DNA of 62,410 bases from Veronia pacifica (GTDB lineage Bacteria; Pseudomonadota; Gammaproteobacteria; Enterobacterales; Vibrionaceae), in contig NZ_LYBM01000033.1 in assembly GCF_001707825.1 (NCBI RefSeq), positions 1 through 62,410 of the forward strand, written 5' to 3'. Shown here one piece after another: positions 47,740 through 57,458 of this stretch. Positions within the stretch are counted from its first letter, which is position 1. The number at the start of each line of letters is the position of its first letter. Made by a program: the position numbers and the translations under genes. The notes under the pieces were generated by a model, which was not told the DNA's origin, searched no databases, and saw only the letters and a list, made by a program, of their open reading frames with translations.

Positions 47740-49683
47740 ATGCCAGTAGCATTGACTTATCCCGGAGTTTACATTCAGGAGTTACCCAGCGGCAGTCGTT
47801 CTATCAGCGGTGTCGCAACATCAATAGCTGCTTTTGTCGGTAGCTTCTCTCGTGGCCCCCTCGATACGCCAGTCCGGTTATTTCATGCCGGAGATTTCGA
47901 TTCCCATATGGGCGGAGTGAGCAACAACAGTGAGACCAGCTATGCCATTTCCCAGTTTTACAGCAACGGCGGCGGCGAAGCGGTCGCCGTAAGGGTTGGT
48001 GGCGGTACTAACGGCAGTGTGACTGCACAAAGCTGGAACGGGAGCACCTCGCTTACTCTGGCTGCTGGCCGTCAGTTTCAGGGACAGTCAGTGCAAGATC
48101 CCGGCAATTGGAACAATCATATTCGGGTCGATATTGACTACCAAACCTCTGACCCCGCCTCACTGTTCAATCTCTCTGTCACCGAGATCCGACATGTCGA
48201 CGGTCTTGAATTGCCAGCCAGAAACGAGACCTACCGTAATGTCTCTATGGTTGCGGCCCATCCTCGCTATGTGCTGAATGTGGTCAATGATGACTCGGTT
48301 TTAGTGCAGCTCACAGCGACGGCGGGAATAGACAGGCCAGCGCCGACCGGTTTTTACTCAGCGATGCAGGATACGACGACCTATGCGGGTGTCGCAGCCG
48401 CCAATACTTTGCAGGTTGATTTGGGGACTGGCCCCTATGATGTGGTTGTGGACGCTTCTGTGCCACCTACCACCATGGCAGGCGCGGCGCTGATGCTACA
48501 AAACGCGATACGCGATACCCGTCCAGCAGATCCACTGTGGGCGCAGTGTCAGGTGGTAGTTCGTGGCAACAGACTGGCGATATTTAGTGGCCGGAACAGC
48601 CCTGAATACCGCGCGGGACACCTAATATCCATTGCCGAATCTGTTGGTGATTTTGCAACTGCCATGGGGCTGCTTGCTGCGGATGCAGACGCCAATGTCC
48701 AACAGTATGCAATGAACACAGCATCTCCAACAGGTTTCCAAACTGCCGCAACAGCAGGGGCTGACGGCGCTGCTCCAACGGCGGCCCAGTTACGGGGTAA
48801 TCGCAATCTCAGAACGGGTATTTATGCGCTGGAAGATGTTGATCTGTTTAATCTGTTGCTGATTCCTGAAGCGTCAGATCTCGGCACGGTAGCCGCTATG
48901 TCGAGTGTGATGAGTCCGGCGATTGCCTACTGCGAAGAGCAAAGAGCTTTCCTACTGATTGATCCACCCGGAAATGTGAACAGCGTCAGTGAAGCCGCTG
49001 ACTGGCTCGATGAAGTCGCGGGCGCCGGGCTGCGTCACCGAAATACGGCGGCCTATTATCCGCGTGTTCAGGTGCCTGATCCAAACAATGAAAACCGTCT
49101 GCGGACCATCGCCCCCAGTGGCAGTGTGGCTGGTGTTTACGCCCGTCGCGACGGCGAAGCCGGGATCTGGACAGCGGCAGCGGGCATCACGGCCAGTCTA
49201 CGTAACGTGATCAGTTTCAATCACAACCTGACCAACAATGAAATCGGCCTGCTTAATCCGGTCGGTCTCAACTGTCTGCGCAATGGCGGCATCAGCGGCA
49301 ACATTGTCTGGGGAGCCAGAACGCTGCGCGGTGCCAATGAACTGGCGTCCGAATGGACCTATGTTCCGGTTCGGCGCACGGCCCTTTTTATCGAAGAGTC
49401 GCTATTCAGAGGCTTGCAGTGGTCCTTGTTTATGCCTAACGACGAGCCGTTATGGTCTGAGATCCGCATTGCGGTCACCAGCTTTATGCAAGGGCTGTTC
49501 AGGCAGGGTGCGTTTCAGGGGAGCTTACCCGAACAGGCATTTTTGGTTAAATGCGATGCAGAAACGACCACTCAGGCTGACATTGATGCGGGCATCGTAA
49601 ACGTGCTGGTTGGCTTTGCGCCCTTGAAGCCAGCAGAATTTGTTGTCGTCAGTCTGCAATTGATGAATAACAGCGGAAGCTGA
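47740..49683 (+). CDS. Contractile tail sheath protein
   Basis: 647-residue sheath subunit of a phage-tail-like contractile injection system. It starts PVALTYPGVYIQELPSGSRSI, the typical sheath opening, with VATSIAAFVGSFSRGPLDTP next. The C-terminal third carries the conserved core (ERTALFIEESLFRGLQWSLF-like sequence, NDEPLWSEIR, then DIDAGIVNVLVGFAPLKPAEF) that makes the inter-sheath mesh. Only one sheath gene is present here, unlike Afp/PVC with several. It is the first gene of the operon, preceded by a GAGGAG site. Confidence 0.93.
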   Translation: MPVALTYPGVYIQELPSGSRSISGVATSIAAFVGSFSRGPLDTPVRLFHAGDFDSHMGGVSNNSETSYAISQFYSNGGGEAVAVRVGGGTNGSVTAQSWNGSTSLTLAAGRQFQGQSVQDPGNWNNHIRVDIDYQTSDPASLFNLSVTEIRHVDGLELPARNETYRNVSMVAAHPRYVLNVVNDDSVLVQLTATAGIDRPAPTGFYSAMQDTTTYAGVAAANTLQVDLGTGPYDVVVDASVPPTTMAGAALMLQNAIRDTRPADPLWAQCQVVVRGNRLAIFSGRNSPEYRAGHLISIAESVGDFATAMGLLAADADANVQQYAMNTASPTGFQTAATAGADGAAPTAAQLRGNRNLRTGIYALEDVDLFNLLLIPEASDLGTVAAMSSVMSPAIAYCEEQRAFLLIDPPGNVNSVSEAADWLDEVAGAGLRHRNTAAYYPRVQVPDPNNENRLRTIAPSGSVAGVYARRDGEAGIWTAAAGITASLRNVISFNHNLTNNEIGLLNPVGLNCLRNGGISGNIVWGARTLRGANELASEWTYVPVRRTALFIEESLFRGLQWSLFMPNDEPLWSEIRIAVTSFMQGLFRQGAFQGSLPEQAFLVKCDAETTTQADIDAGIVNVLVGFAPLKPAEFVVVSLQLMNNSGS

Positions 49684-49740
49684 ACCTGTCCATTAGAAGC
49701 TGAACCTGTCTATTAACTGTTTAACATAGCGAGGGCCGAT

Positions 49741-50268
49741 ATGTCTCAGCTCAACGTGAATGGTCAACGTGTCGTGCCCTATCCGGGGTACAAATTTATT
49801 ATCAAAGAGGCGGGTGGCGAGGTGTTGGCCGCTGTGCAAAAAGTATCTGGCCTCAGCCGCACGGTAGAAGTGATTGAATATCGCGCTGGTGGCGACCCGT
49901 CACACACCAGGAAGTCACCTGGTCAGGCCAAGTTTGAGGCCATCACGCTGGAGCGTGGGGTGACTGAGAACCTGCAGTTTGAACAGTGGGCCAATAAGAG
50001 CTGGCGGATCGGCACCGATCTTGGTGGTGAAGTCTCGCTGGCCGACTTTAGAAAAAATCTGATTCTGGAAGTGCTCAACGAAGCAGGGCAGAAAGTACTG
50101 AGTTACAGCATTTATAACTGCTGGGTATCAGAATACAAAGCCATCCCGGCACTGGATGCGTCAAGCTCGGCTTTTATGATTCAGACAATCAAGCTGGAAA
50201 ACGAGGGCTGGGAACGCATGGCAGTGACCTTGCCGGAAGAGCCCAGTTTTGTTCACCCTGAACAGTGA
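49741..50268 (+). CDS. Inner tube protein
   Basis: 175-residue phage tail tube (gp19-like) protein that stacks as hexamers inside the sheath. The start contains PYPGYKFIIKEAGGEVLAAVQKVSGLSRTVE-type sequence and RAGGDPSHTRKSPGQAKFEAITLERG, typical of the T4 gp19/Pvc1 family. It follows the sheath gene after 57 bases that contain a short tandem repeat (GAAGCTGAACCTGTC twice). Confidence 0.9.
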   Translation: MSQLNVNGQRVVPYPGYKFIIKEAGGEVLAAVQKVSGLSRTVEVIEYRAGGDPSHTRKSPGQAKFEAITLERGVTENLQFEQWANKSWRIGTDLGGEVSLADFRKNLILEVLNEAGQKVLSYSIYNCWVSEYKAIPALDASSSAFMIQTIKLENEGWERMAVTLPEEPSFVHPEQ

Positions 50269-50278
50269 GTAGCCATTG

Positions 50279-51109
50279 ATGTCACTGGTGTTGCAGGCGT
50301 TGAGCGATAACCTTCAGGTCGAGGTGTGGGAAGCGGCCTCGTCGGCTCCCTCGTGGCAGCGGGCCAACATTCTGGCTGCGGCCTATTTACCCGATGGCCG
50401 GGTATCATCGCTGGCACATTGGACGCTGGCCGGACGCGACCACCTGTTGTTGCTGGCCTACCAACATCAGTTTGGTGACGCCATCAGCGTTGAGTCCCGA
50501 TGTTGTCATTGCAATAGCAAAAACCAGCTCAATTTTGGCGCTTCTCAGCTTCTTGCCATGGCTTCGCCAGAGTTATCTGCTGCATGGGATCATAGAAGCC
50601 AGACGCTGAACACCGGGGCTTATGTGTCTCGCTTTACCGAGATCAACATTGAGGGTATGGCCTGTCAGTTCCGGCTACCCACTGTTGGTGATGTATCGGC
50701 AATGGGTGATGATCGCTTTACCGCCGCTGATTCTGACAGTCACCATCTGTTTCGTTTTGCTGAGCAGGTGGTTGAGCCTGATAATTTCCGTCAGCTGCGG
50801 CAGGCTTTCGCTGAACGGGCGGATTCAGAGCTGGCGTGGATGTCGCTGTTCGAATCGTTGGAGGCGGGTATCTTAGCCTCTGAGCCTTTGTCGGTGATTT
50901 CCATCGAAGCATCGTGTAACGAGTGCGGGACCATTACCTCGCACCAGTTTGATATTGCCAGTCAGTTCTGGGCGCAATTGTCCGCTGATGTCGAAAGGCA
51001 GCTTTGGGATGTTCACCTGTTGGCCTCTAAGTATGGCTGGTCCAGTCAGGATATTTTATCGATGAGCCCGGCCAGACGACGCCGACATATCGCGATGATC
51101 ATCGAATGA
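50279..51109 (+). CDS. Baseplate-associated zinc-ribbon protein (T4 gp26-like?)
   Basis: 276 residues from the ATG at 50279; a TTG three bases earlier is also in frame. Two Cys-x2-Cys pairs, SRCCHCNSKNQ near residue 78 and ASCNECGTITS near residue 213, could bind one zinc ion. Between them is a beta-rich region (AHWTLAGRDHLLLLAYQHQFG, FRLPTVGDV). The layout is reminiscent of phage baseplate proteins of the T4 gp26/gp51 class; this is a recollection and not an alignment. Its place after the tube gene supports a structural or assembly role. Confidence 0.55.
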   Translation: MSLVLQALSDNLQVEVWEAASSAPSWQRANILAAAYLPDGRVSSLAHWTLAGRDHLLLLAYQHQFGDAISVESRCCHCNSKNQLNFGASQLLAMASPELSAAWDHRSQTLNTGAYVSRFTEINIEGMACQFRLPTVGDVSAMGDDRFTAADSDSHHLFRFAEQVVEPDNFRQLRQAFAERADSELAWMSLFESLEAGILASEPLSVISIEASCNECGTITSHQFDIASQFWAQLSADVERQLWDVHLLASKYGWSSQDILSMSPARRRRHIAMIIE

Positions 51110-51150
51110 GTCTGATGATAGGGAATATGGAGTGACGCGGAGGTGAAATC

Positions 51151-52224
51151 ATGAGTCGGGTTCTCAGTCAGTATCTTCGCCGCCAACTTGTCGGTGAGCA
51201 ATCATTGAAACCGATCGTTCAATCCTATTATTCAGGTCTTGGAGCTGAGCAAGCGGGATCAGTATTGACAGGTTTGCACAAGCCAGAGTCAGCTCAAGCA
51301 CACGGCAGACAAGATAGTGAACTTGCTGTGTCTCAGCAAAGACGGGCTCAAGATTCAGAACCTACGTTTTCCTCACCCACTTCCACAGAGTCACCAGTTT
51401 CTCAGCCCCCAAATATCGGACAAGATTCGCCCCCTCCCACCGCGTCGTCGCAGGTGCAGCCAAGGCTTTCGGATCCATTGAGACCCCCGGCATCAAAAAC
51501 AATGAGCAGAGAGAGTTCTGTCAGTAGCTCGACTGGGATTCAGCAAGATATACCGGGCGAATCAAAGACAGTCGTATCGTCAGCACCGAGAACATCGTCA
51601 GCAAATCACCCAGATCCAGGCGATAGCCAGCGCTCGCCGAAATATCAAGCATCTTTTCCAGCGTCTGCCAAAGCGAAAGAGTCGGCGATAGTTGAACCGT
51701 CAAAGCCAAGTCCGAGTCAACCACCTCAACGGGACCAGAAGGAAAAAAGACCGCCAGAAGCGCGGATGGATAGACGAAACCCCCGGTCTTTTGATGAAGC
51801 TCGCTTCTCCGATAAAGCTGGTTCCTTGGATGAAAAGAGCAACAAGGCATCAGATTCGACATCAGCTCAACGATCAGAGCATGATATTAGCGCGGTACTG
51901 AATCCGCCTATTCATTCGACGGAGCAAAAGAGCAATGATTCTGCGCCTTCGGCGTCTTCAAATAACGCTCACTCCCATGCTCGTCGAGATTTTACCCAAC
52001 AAGTGGCGGCAGCGATTTTATCCGGCGATAGCGGACCAGAGCGGCCTTATGCTGAGTTACCCTCGAAGCAAGAAGCTGGCTCTGACAACCTTGAGGTCTC
52101 AGTCACCATCGGTCATGTCTCAGTCATGCCCAGCCAAACCGAACCATCGCCCAAAAAGGCAAGTTGGAAACCGCCTATCAGTCTCAGTGATTACCTACGT
52201 GAACGTAAAGAGGGTAAACGATGA
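51151..52224 (+). CDS. Long disordered Ser/Pro/Gln-rich protein of the injection system
   Basis: 357 residues, unrecognised. Only the first 45 or so (SRVLSQYLRRQLVGEQSLKP) and the last 40 (KASWKPPISLSDYLRERKEG) look ordered. The 270 between are rich in Ser, Pro, Gln, Lys and Asp with no hydrophobic core. It has a good GGAGGTG site and overlaps the DUF4255 gene by four bases, so it is expressed. Possible roles are a tail-length ruler, a scaffold or a linker protein (inference). Confidence 0.6.
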   Translation: MSRVLSQYLRRQLVGEQSLKPIVQSYYSGLGAEQAGSVLTGLHKPESAQAHGRQDSELAVSQQRRAQDSEPTFSSPTSTESPVSQPPNIGQDSPPPTASSQVQPRLSDPLRPPASKTMSRESSVSSSTGIQQDIPGESKTVVSSAPRTSSANHPDPGDSQRSPKYQASFPASAKAKESAIVEPSKPSPSQPPQRDQKEKRPPEARMDRRNPRSFDEARFSDKAGSLDEKSNKASDSTSAQRSEHDISAVLNPPIHSTEQKSNDSAPSASSNNAHSHARRDFTQQVAAAILSGDSGPERPYAELPSKQEAGSDNLEVSVTIGHVSVMPSQTEPSPKKASWKPPISLSDYLRERKEGKR

Positions 52225-53531
52225 GTACGGCACTGGCGATTGCAGGCGTCACTCAATTATTGCGCGATTTGCTCAATGATGGGCTGGTCGATAACGATGT
52301 CGCGTGTGTGGTGAATACCAATGTGCCTGTTCATGCGTTGCCACCGGATCGCATGCTGGCGGAGGAAGACAATAACGGTCCGGCGCTGAATGTGTTCCTT
52401 TATCACACCGAAGTTAACGGCGGTTTGGCCAATCAAATTCTGCCTACCCGCAACCAGCAGGGTGACAGAGTGAATAACACCCCTCTGCCGCTGGATTTAT
52501 TTTACATCGTTAGTGCATATGGTTCGGCCGATTTACACAATGATGTTTTGCTGGGTTATGCCATGCAGATTCTGCATGAGCATCCGGGATTCACCCGGGC
52601 GGAAATTCAGACGGCACTGAACCCGTCACCAGCTATTGCGGCAGGGCTGCCGCCTCTGTTGCAGGCACTGGCCGATACTGGCCTTGCCGAACAGGCAGAA
52701 GCGATTCGCATTGCGCCGCATCAAATGCCAGTGGCAGAAAAATCTGCCTTGTGGAGCGCCTTACAAAGCCAATACCGACCCTCGGCGATTTATCGGGTAT
52801 CCACCGTATTGATTCAGGCACAGTATCCGGTGCGGAATGTATTACCCGTTCTCACTCTGGGTGCTGACAATGACGGTCCTGCCGTCCAGCCAAGCGTGAT
52901 GTCACCATTTCCGACGCTTGCTCGCGCCATACTGCCAGCGTTACAAGCCAGTGTCAGGCTGGGAGATACGCTGGATGTTGAGGGGATTGGGCTGGATGGC
53001 GCAAACCCCCGGTTCACTTTTTCTCATCTGTCACAGGCGATAAATCACACCGTTAATGCACAGGCAGGCGGTAACGCTCGGGCGCAATCGGTCGCTATTC
53101 CTACGCTGTCGTCTGACTGGGCGGCAGGCATTTATTCAGTGATGTTTTCGGTCGATGTCAGCGGCGATCCGGTACATTCCAACAAGCTTTCAATCCCGTT
53201 CGCCCCTGTTATGACGTTGCCGCCAAACAGTGTGGTGCGAAATGATCAGACCGTGGTGGTGACAGTGCAAGTCACGCCGCATGTGTACCCGGGCCAGCAG
53301 GCCATGATGTGGTTGGGGGCTGAGGGCGCAATAGCAGAATCGGTCCCGACAGCCAGCAATACTCTGGTGTTTATTTTCGGTCCATTGGCCGCAGGTTCTT
53401 ATCCCGCCAGAATGCGGATTGATGGTGTCGACAGCTGGTTTATCTTACGCGACAGACCGCCTGTAGCACCTGGTTTTACTTCCAGAGCGCCAGTGTATGA
53501 TCCGACGCAAGTCGTGGTGGTGCCATCATGA
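52221..53531 (+). CDS. DUF4255 protein (Pvc16/Afp16-like cap)
   Basis: 436 residues. The N-terminal DUF4255 domain (about 1-185; ALAIAGVTQLLRDLLNDGL, LNVFLYHTEVNGGLANQ, PLPLDLFYIVSAYG) matches the Pvc16/Afp16 terminator proteins that cap the tube and sheath and set particle end. From about 225 to 420 there are two immunoglobulin-like beta domains. It overlaps both neighbours by four bases. Confidence 0.88.
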   Translation: MSTALAIAGVTQLLRDLLNDGLVDNDVACVVNTNVPVHALPPDRMLAEEDNNGPALNVFLYHTEVNGGLANQILPTRNQQGDRVNNTPLPLDLFYIVSAYGSADLHNDVLLGYAMQILHEHPGFTRAEIQTALNPSPAIAAGLPPLLQALADTGLAEQAEAIRIAPHQMPVAEKSALWSALQSQYRPSAIYRVSTVLIQAQYPVRNVLPVLTLGADNDGPAVQPSVMSPFPTLARAILPALQASVRLGDTLDVEGIGLDGANPRFTFSHLSQAINHTVNAQAGGNARAQSVAIPTLSSDWAAGIYSVMFSVDVSGDPVHSNKLSIPFAPVMTLPPNSVVRNDQTVVVTVQVTPHVYPGQQAMMWLGAEGAIAESVPTASNTLVFIFGPLAAGSYPARMRIDGVDSWFILRDRPPVAPGFTSRAPVYDPTQVVVVPS

Positions 53532-55657
53532 CAGACTCGCTTTCTAACACCAGTCAAAATACCAATGATCGCACGACGGAAGAACATGGCTCGGATACGT
53601 GCGCGCCTGTGTCTCAATTTGAACAGTGGCATGCCCGAAATGAAGCGCATCTTCGGGCTATTGTTGACTGGAGTCGACAGGTTCTCGCTGGTTTTGAGTC
53701 TGATGCGGCTGACAGCAGAGCCCAAGAACCTGCTCACGTTTTGCATGCCCGTTATCGCTGTCCTGCTGTCAAGCAACCAAGTATTGATGAGAGCCTTATC
53801 GACGAAAGCCCAGAAGATAGTGCGGACAGCGCAGTGAATGTGCTGATTGATCAGTTTGGATTAAATGAGAGTGATCAGGCGGTGCTGGCCTTGGTGACCG
53901 CCGCAGCACTGGATTCGGATATCAGCCGTTGTATCGCTGTCAGTCAGATGGGGAGAGAGCGTCCGACTGCTGGCTTCTGTATCGCCACCATACCAGAGTG
54001 CGACTGGAGCAGCTTCTCGCCGCATTCGCCGCTGCGGTATTGGCTGTTGATCGATTGGCAGCCATTAGGATCTGGCAACGGCGAGCTGAATGCTGATGAG
54101 CGGATAGTGAACTTTATCCGCGGTCTCAATTATATCGACGAACGCCTGTTGATATTGCTTGAGCCTTTATCGACCAACAGTTCGTTCCGACTCATGCCCT
54201 CACAACAGCAACAGGTCGACGTTGCCCTGTCATTTTTGAGTCAGCAGCATGTCGTTGCCAGTCAGCAGCAAAGCCCGGCAGTGATTGAATTGTATGGCGA
54301 CGATTTGTCTGTTCGGGTGTCAGTGGCCCAAGCGATCGCTGCGATGATGGAAAAAGAGTTGCTGCGGCTCAACGGTGCCAGTCTGCCGACATCAGCTATT
54401 GACCTCGATGCCTTGTCACGGCTCTGGCTGCGTGAGGCCAGACTCTATCCCATGTTACTCATGGTCGATATTACCGATACCTCGACACGGCAACTGACCC
54501 AATTTATTGGCCGGTTGAGCGGATTGGTACTGCTCAATACCGGGCGTACGCCCGCCAACACGGTCGAACATGCGTTCCCGCTCAAGGTCGTACGGCCGAC
54601 AGCCGGTGAGAGAGAGTTGTTATGGCAGCAGTATTTGGGCGATCAGATCGACAGCCAACTTTGCTCCCGGTTGGCTGAGCAATTTTACCTCGGTGAGTCG
54701 GAGATCCGGCGACTGGCATCGGTGGCTATGGCTGAGTGCGGCAGCATCGCGGCCACCAATGACGAGATGGCAGAGGCGAGCAGTCGGCACAGTAAAAAAC
54801 TGGAAACCCGGGTGTGGCAGATTTGTCAGCAAAGTGCTTCGACCGACCTAGCCAAGCTGGCGACCAAAATCGATGGCAAAGCCTGCTGGGACAATTTGGT
54901 GTTACCCGAGCCTCAAACCCGGTTACTGAGCCAGTTGGTGTCACAAGTGGCAATGCGGGGCCGGGTATACCAGCAATGGGGGTTCCGTGACCGAATGAGC
55001 CGTGGGATGGGGATCAGTGTGATGTTCAGCGGTGAGAGCGGGACGGGGAAAACCATGGCGGCAGAAGTGATCGCTAACGCCCTTAACTTGGAATTGTACC
55101 GCATCGATCTGGCGAGTGTGATCAGCAAATATATTGGCGAGACCGAGAAGCAGATGCGGGCGCTGTTTGAGGCAGCTGAACAAAGTGGCGCGATATTGTT
55201 TTTCGATGAGGCGGATGCCTTGTTTGGCAAGCGTGGTGAAGTCAAAAACAGCAATGATCGCTTTGCCAATATCGGCATTGACGACCTGTTGCAGCGGATT
55301 GAAAGCTACAGCGGGCTGGCGATCCTTGCCACCAATCTAAAGTCAGCAGTTGATAAAGCCTTTCTGCGCCGCCTGCGGTTTGTGATTGATTTTCCGTTTC
55401 CCGGCCCCGTAGAGCGTGAGCGAATCTGGCAGTCAGTGTTTCCACCTCACACACCATTGGCCGCCGACTTTAATCCGGCTCACCTTGCCAAACTCAATCT
55501 CACTGGCGGCAATATTCAGAATGTGGCGTTAAATGGTGCCTTTCTCGCCGCGCAGCACGATCAGCCTGTCTCTATGCGTTGGCTGATGGACGCCGCAGCT
55601 GCTGAACTACAAAAACTGGAGCGGCCAGTGAAAGCGGGAGACCTCGATTATGGTTGA
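53528..55657 (+). CDS. Injection-system AAA+ ATPase (Afp15/Pvc15-like)
   Basis: 709 residues. The C-terminal AAA+ module has Walker A GESGTGKT near residue 503, Walker B ILFFDEADALFG, SRH-like RIESYSGLAILATNLKSAVD and an arginine pair FLRRLRF. The N-terminal half holds a degenerate ATPase-like domain (LPTSAIDLDALSRLWLREARL). eCIS ATPases of this type are needed for particle assembly or cargo loading; Pvc15 helps load effectors. It overlaps the DUF4157 gene by eight bases. Confidence 0.92.
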   Translation: MTDSLSNTSQNTNDRTTEEHGSDTCAPVSQFEQWHARNEAHLRAIVDWSRQVLAGFESDAADSRAQEPAHVLHARYRCPAVKQPSIDESLIDESPEDSADSAVNVLIDQFGLNESDQAVLALVTAAALDSDISRCIAVSQMGRERPTAGFCIATIPECDWSSFSPHSPLRYWLLIDWQPLGSGNGELNADERIVNFIRGLNYIDERLLILLEPLSTNSSFRLMPSQQQQVDVALSFLSQQHVVASQQQSPAVIELYGDDLSVRVSVAQAIAAMMEKELLRLNGASLPTSAIDLDALSRLWLREARLYPMLLMVDITDTSTRQLTQFIGRLSGLVLLNTGRTPANTVEHAFPLKVVRPTAGERELLWQQYLGDQIDSQLCSRLAEQFYLGESEIRRLASVAMAECGSIAATNDEMAEASSRHSKKLETRVWQICQQSASTDLAKLATKIDGKACWDNLVLPEPQTRLLSQLVSQVAMRGRVYQQWGFRDRMSRGMGISVMFSGESGTGKTMAAEVIANALNLELYRIDLASVISKYIGETEKQMRALFEAAEQSGAILFFDEADALFGKRGEVKNSNDRFANIGIDDLLQRIESYSGLAILATNLKSAVDKAFLRRLRFVIDFPFPGPVERERIWQSVFPPHTPLAADFNPAHLAKLNLTGGNIQNVALNGAFLAAQHDQPVSMRWLMDAAAAELQKLERPVKAGDLDYG

Positions 55658-57239
55658 TTATAAACCGCTACAAGCTGAAAAAACGGGCGGTACAGAGACT
55701 TCCACAGCTGGCCGTAGCTTCACGATTCAGAGAAAGTGTCGTTGTGGCGCAGTATCTCCAACGCCTGTGACTCAGAAGCGTGAATGCTCGGCATGTGCCG
55801 CCAAATCGGCAGCGAAAAGCCCGATTCTCGACAGACCGAACCTTTCCCGCCAGTCCGACCATGCTGCTTTGGTGGAACTGCCAGCGACGTCTATGTCATC
55901 AGCACCAATGCCCAAGCCGCTTCGACAACGGGCAGAAGCAACCTTTGGCAGTGCGTTGCCTAACGTGAATTTTCATACCGACGGCAAAGCCCAGAGCTAT
56001 GCCAGCCAATTGCAGGCGAAGGCGTTTACCACTGGTAATGACATCTATTTTGGCAGCGGCTTTTATCGACCGGATACCCGGGAGGGCATGCAGCTGATTG
56101 GTCATGAGTTGACCCATGTGGTTCAGCAGCGCCGTGGACTGGCGAGGGCCAGCCTGCGAGGATCGGCGGATGCGTATGAGCAGGAGGCTGACCGCGGCGG
56201 TGAGGCCTTTGCTGCCGGAAAGCGCTTTAGTGTCTCCACGCCGCAGGGCAACATCGGGCGTTTTCCGCAGCGGATGGGCGCGGGGGAGTCAGCGGCGCTG
56301 GTTGGTACCGAAGATCCGCCTTATGACTTGGACTTTCTCGGCGAGATGGCCGATCAGGATGAATTGAATGCGACCATGGACAGCTTGCGGTCGTTGGAAA
56401 ATGCCAATCAAAAGTTGGTGTTGATTCCCGAATCGGCTATTGAACGTGTTGGGGCAGCTTCTGCTCCGGCAACCTCTACGAATATTGCCCAAAGCAAGGC
56501 ATTGACCACTGCCAAATCAAGTCAGCCCATTGATTACCCGATTATCCAGAGAGCACAGGTGGCAGGTTGTAATGTTCCATCCATGACAGCAAGCCAGATT
56601 GGTGTAGCGGCACATATGCAGATCGGAGGGGCGTGCGGTCTTTTGCATGCAGCACTTCCCAGCTCTAGCTGTCTTGGTGGTGGTCATCCAGGATTCTTCA
56701 TCCCGGGCGGAGCAACACGTCCAGATATGGTTATTCAGCATCAGATACTGTTGGATGAATTGGGGGAAATTAAGCCCGCTTCATGGCTCAATCCTCACAA
56801 CAATCTGCAGGCGACGGCACAAGCACAGTTAAATCGTGACCTTATCAGCTATCAAACACTCGTTGGTCCGGCAACTACCATGTACTCTTATGTTTTCCCG
56901 ACAACACCGTTTGTAGCCAATCCGCAGCAGAACCTTTCAGTCTGGCCGGCAATTGGTGGTTCTGTATCCAACGGTGTTTATTACTATCGATGCACTAGTA
57001 AGCCCAAGCGTCCACGTCCACCTACTCCGATCACTGTCCCTGTTCCGGTCCCTGTGGTACCGCCTGTCACTCAGCCCGTGACGCCACGAATCCGAACACC
57101 GAGTGTTAATCCTAAAGTGGTAGTGGGCGCGGCAGCGACTGTCGGCGTCGGATATCTTATCTACCGGGGATTCAGAATGTTACCGTCGCTACTCCCTCCA
57201 TTTTGGCCAACCATTCCGGCCAATCTTGCGGTGCCTTAG
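55650..57239 (+). CDS. DUF4157 protein with putative PD-(D/E)XK nuclease-like domain
   Basis: 529 residues. N-terminal Cys motifs (CRCGAVS, CSACAAK), then a DUF4157 domain (about 90-170) with the zinc-protease motif His152-Glu-Leu-Thr-His156 in GHELTHVVQQ, a hallmark of eCIS loci. Residues about 300-430 form a separate domain. There Asp359 in TRPDMVI and Glu373-Ile-Lys375 in GEIKPAS, followed by a Gln/Arg/Tyr helix (AQLNRDLISYQ), fit the restriction-endonuclease fold seen in bacterial toxins. A Pro-rich stretch and one hydrophobic helix (about 488-505) end the protein. It may be a cargo toxin with its own release or processing domain. Fold assignment is by motif only. Confidence 0.75.
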   Translation: MVDYKPLQAEKTGGTETSTAGRSFTIQRKCRCGAVSPTPVTQKRECSACAAKSAAKSPILDRPNLSRQSDHAALVELPATSMSSAPMPKPLRQRAEATFGSALPNVNFHTDGKAQSYASQLQAKAFTTGNDIYFGSGFYRPDTREGMQLIGHELTHVVQQRRGLARASLRGSADAYEQEADRGGEAFAAGKRFSVSTPQGNIGRFPQRMGAGESAALVGTEDPPYDLDFLGEMADQDELNATMDSLRSLENANQKLVLIPESAIERVGAASAPATSTNIAQSKALTTAKSSQPIDYPIIQRAQVAGCNVPSMTASQIGVAAHMQIGGACGLLHAALPSSSCLGGGHPGFFIPGGATRPDMVIQHQILLDELGEIKPASWLNPHNNLQATAQAQLNRDLISYQTLVGPATTMYSYVFPTTPFVANPQQNLSVWPAIGGSVSNGVYYYRCTSKPKRPRPPTPITVPVPVPVVPPVTQPVTPRIRTPSVNPKVVVGAAATVGVGYLIYRGFRMLPSLLPPFWPTIPANLAVP

Positions 57240-57248
57240 GAGAGTCAG

Positions 57249-57458
57249 ATGAAGATAAACATTCATGTTGAACAACTCGAACTGACCGAAAAAGCGACCT
57301 ATGGCGAGGTGTATCGTGCTATGTATCAGGCGATTCAAGAACACTGGCCAGTGATGCACGCTGTGTCGCCAGATAAACAGGCATTGGCGCAGCAACAGGC
57401 GGCGGCTACATCGGCCAAGAAGGTGTTAGCGTTACGTCAGACGGGGAGGGCGCGATAA
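57249..57458 (+). CDS. Small eCIS protein of unknown function
   Basis: 69 residues, unrecognised. It begins MKINIHVEQLELTEKATYG; the middle is helical and the end is Ala/Gln/Lys-rich. A TAGGAGAG site precedes the ATG and the stop abuts the next ATG. Similar small genes lie between DUF4157 and tube genes in other eCIS operons; this could be an adaptor or chaperone (inference). Confidence 0.7.
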   Translation: MKINIHVEQLELTEKATYGEVYRAMYQAIQEHWPVMHAVSPDKQALAQQQAAATSAKKVLALRQTGRAR

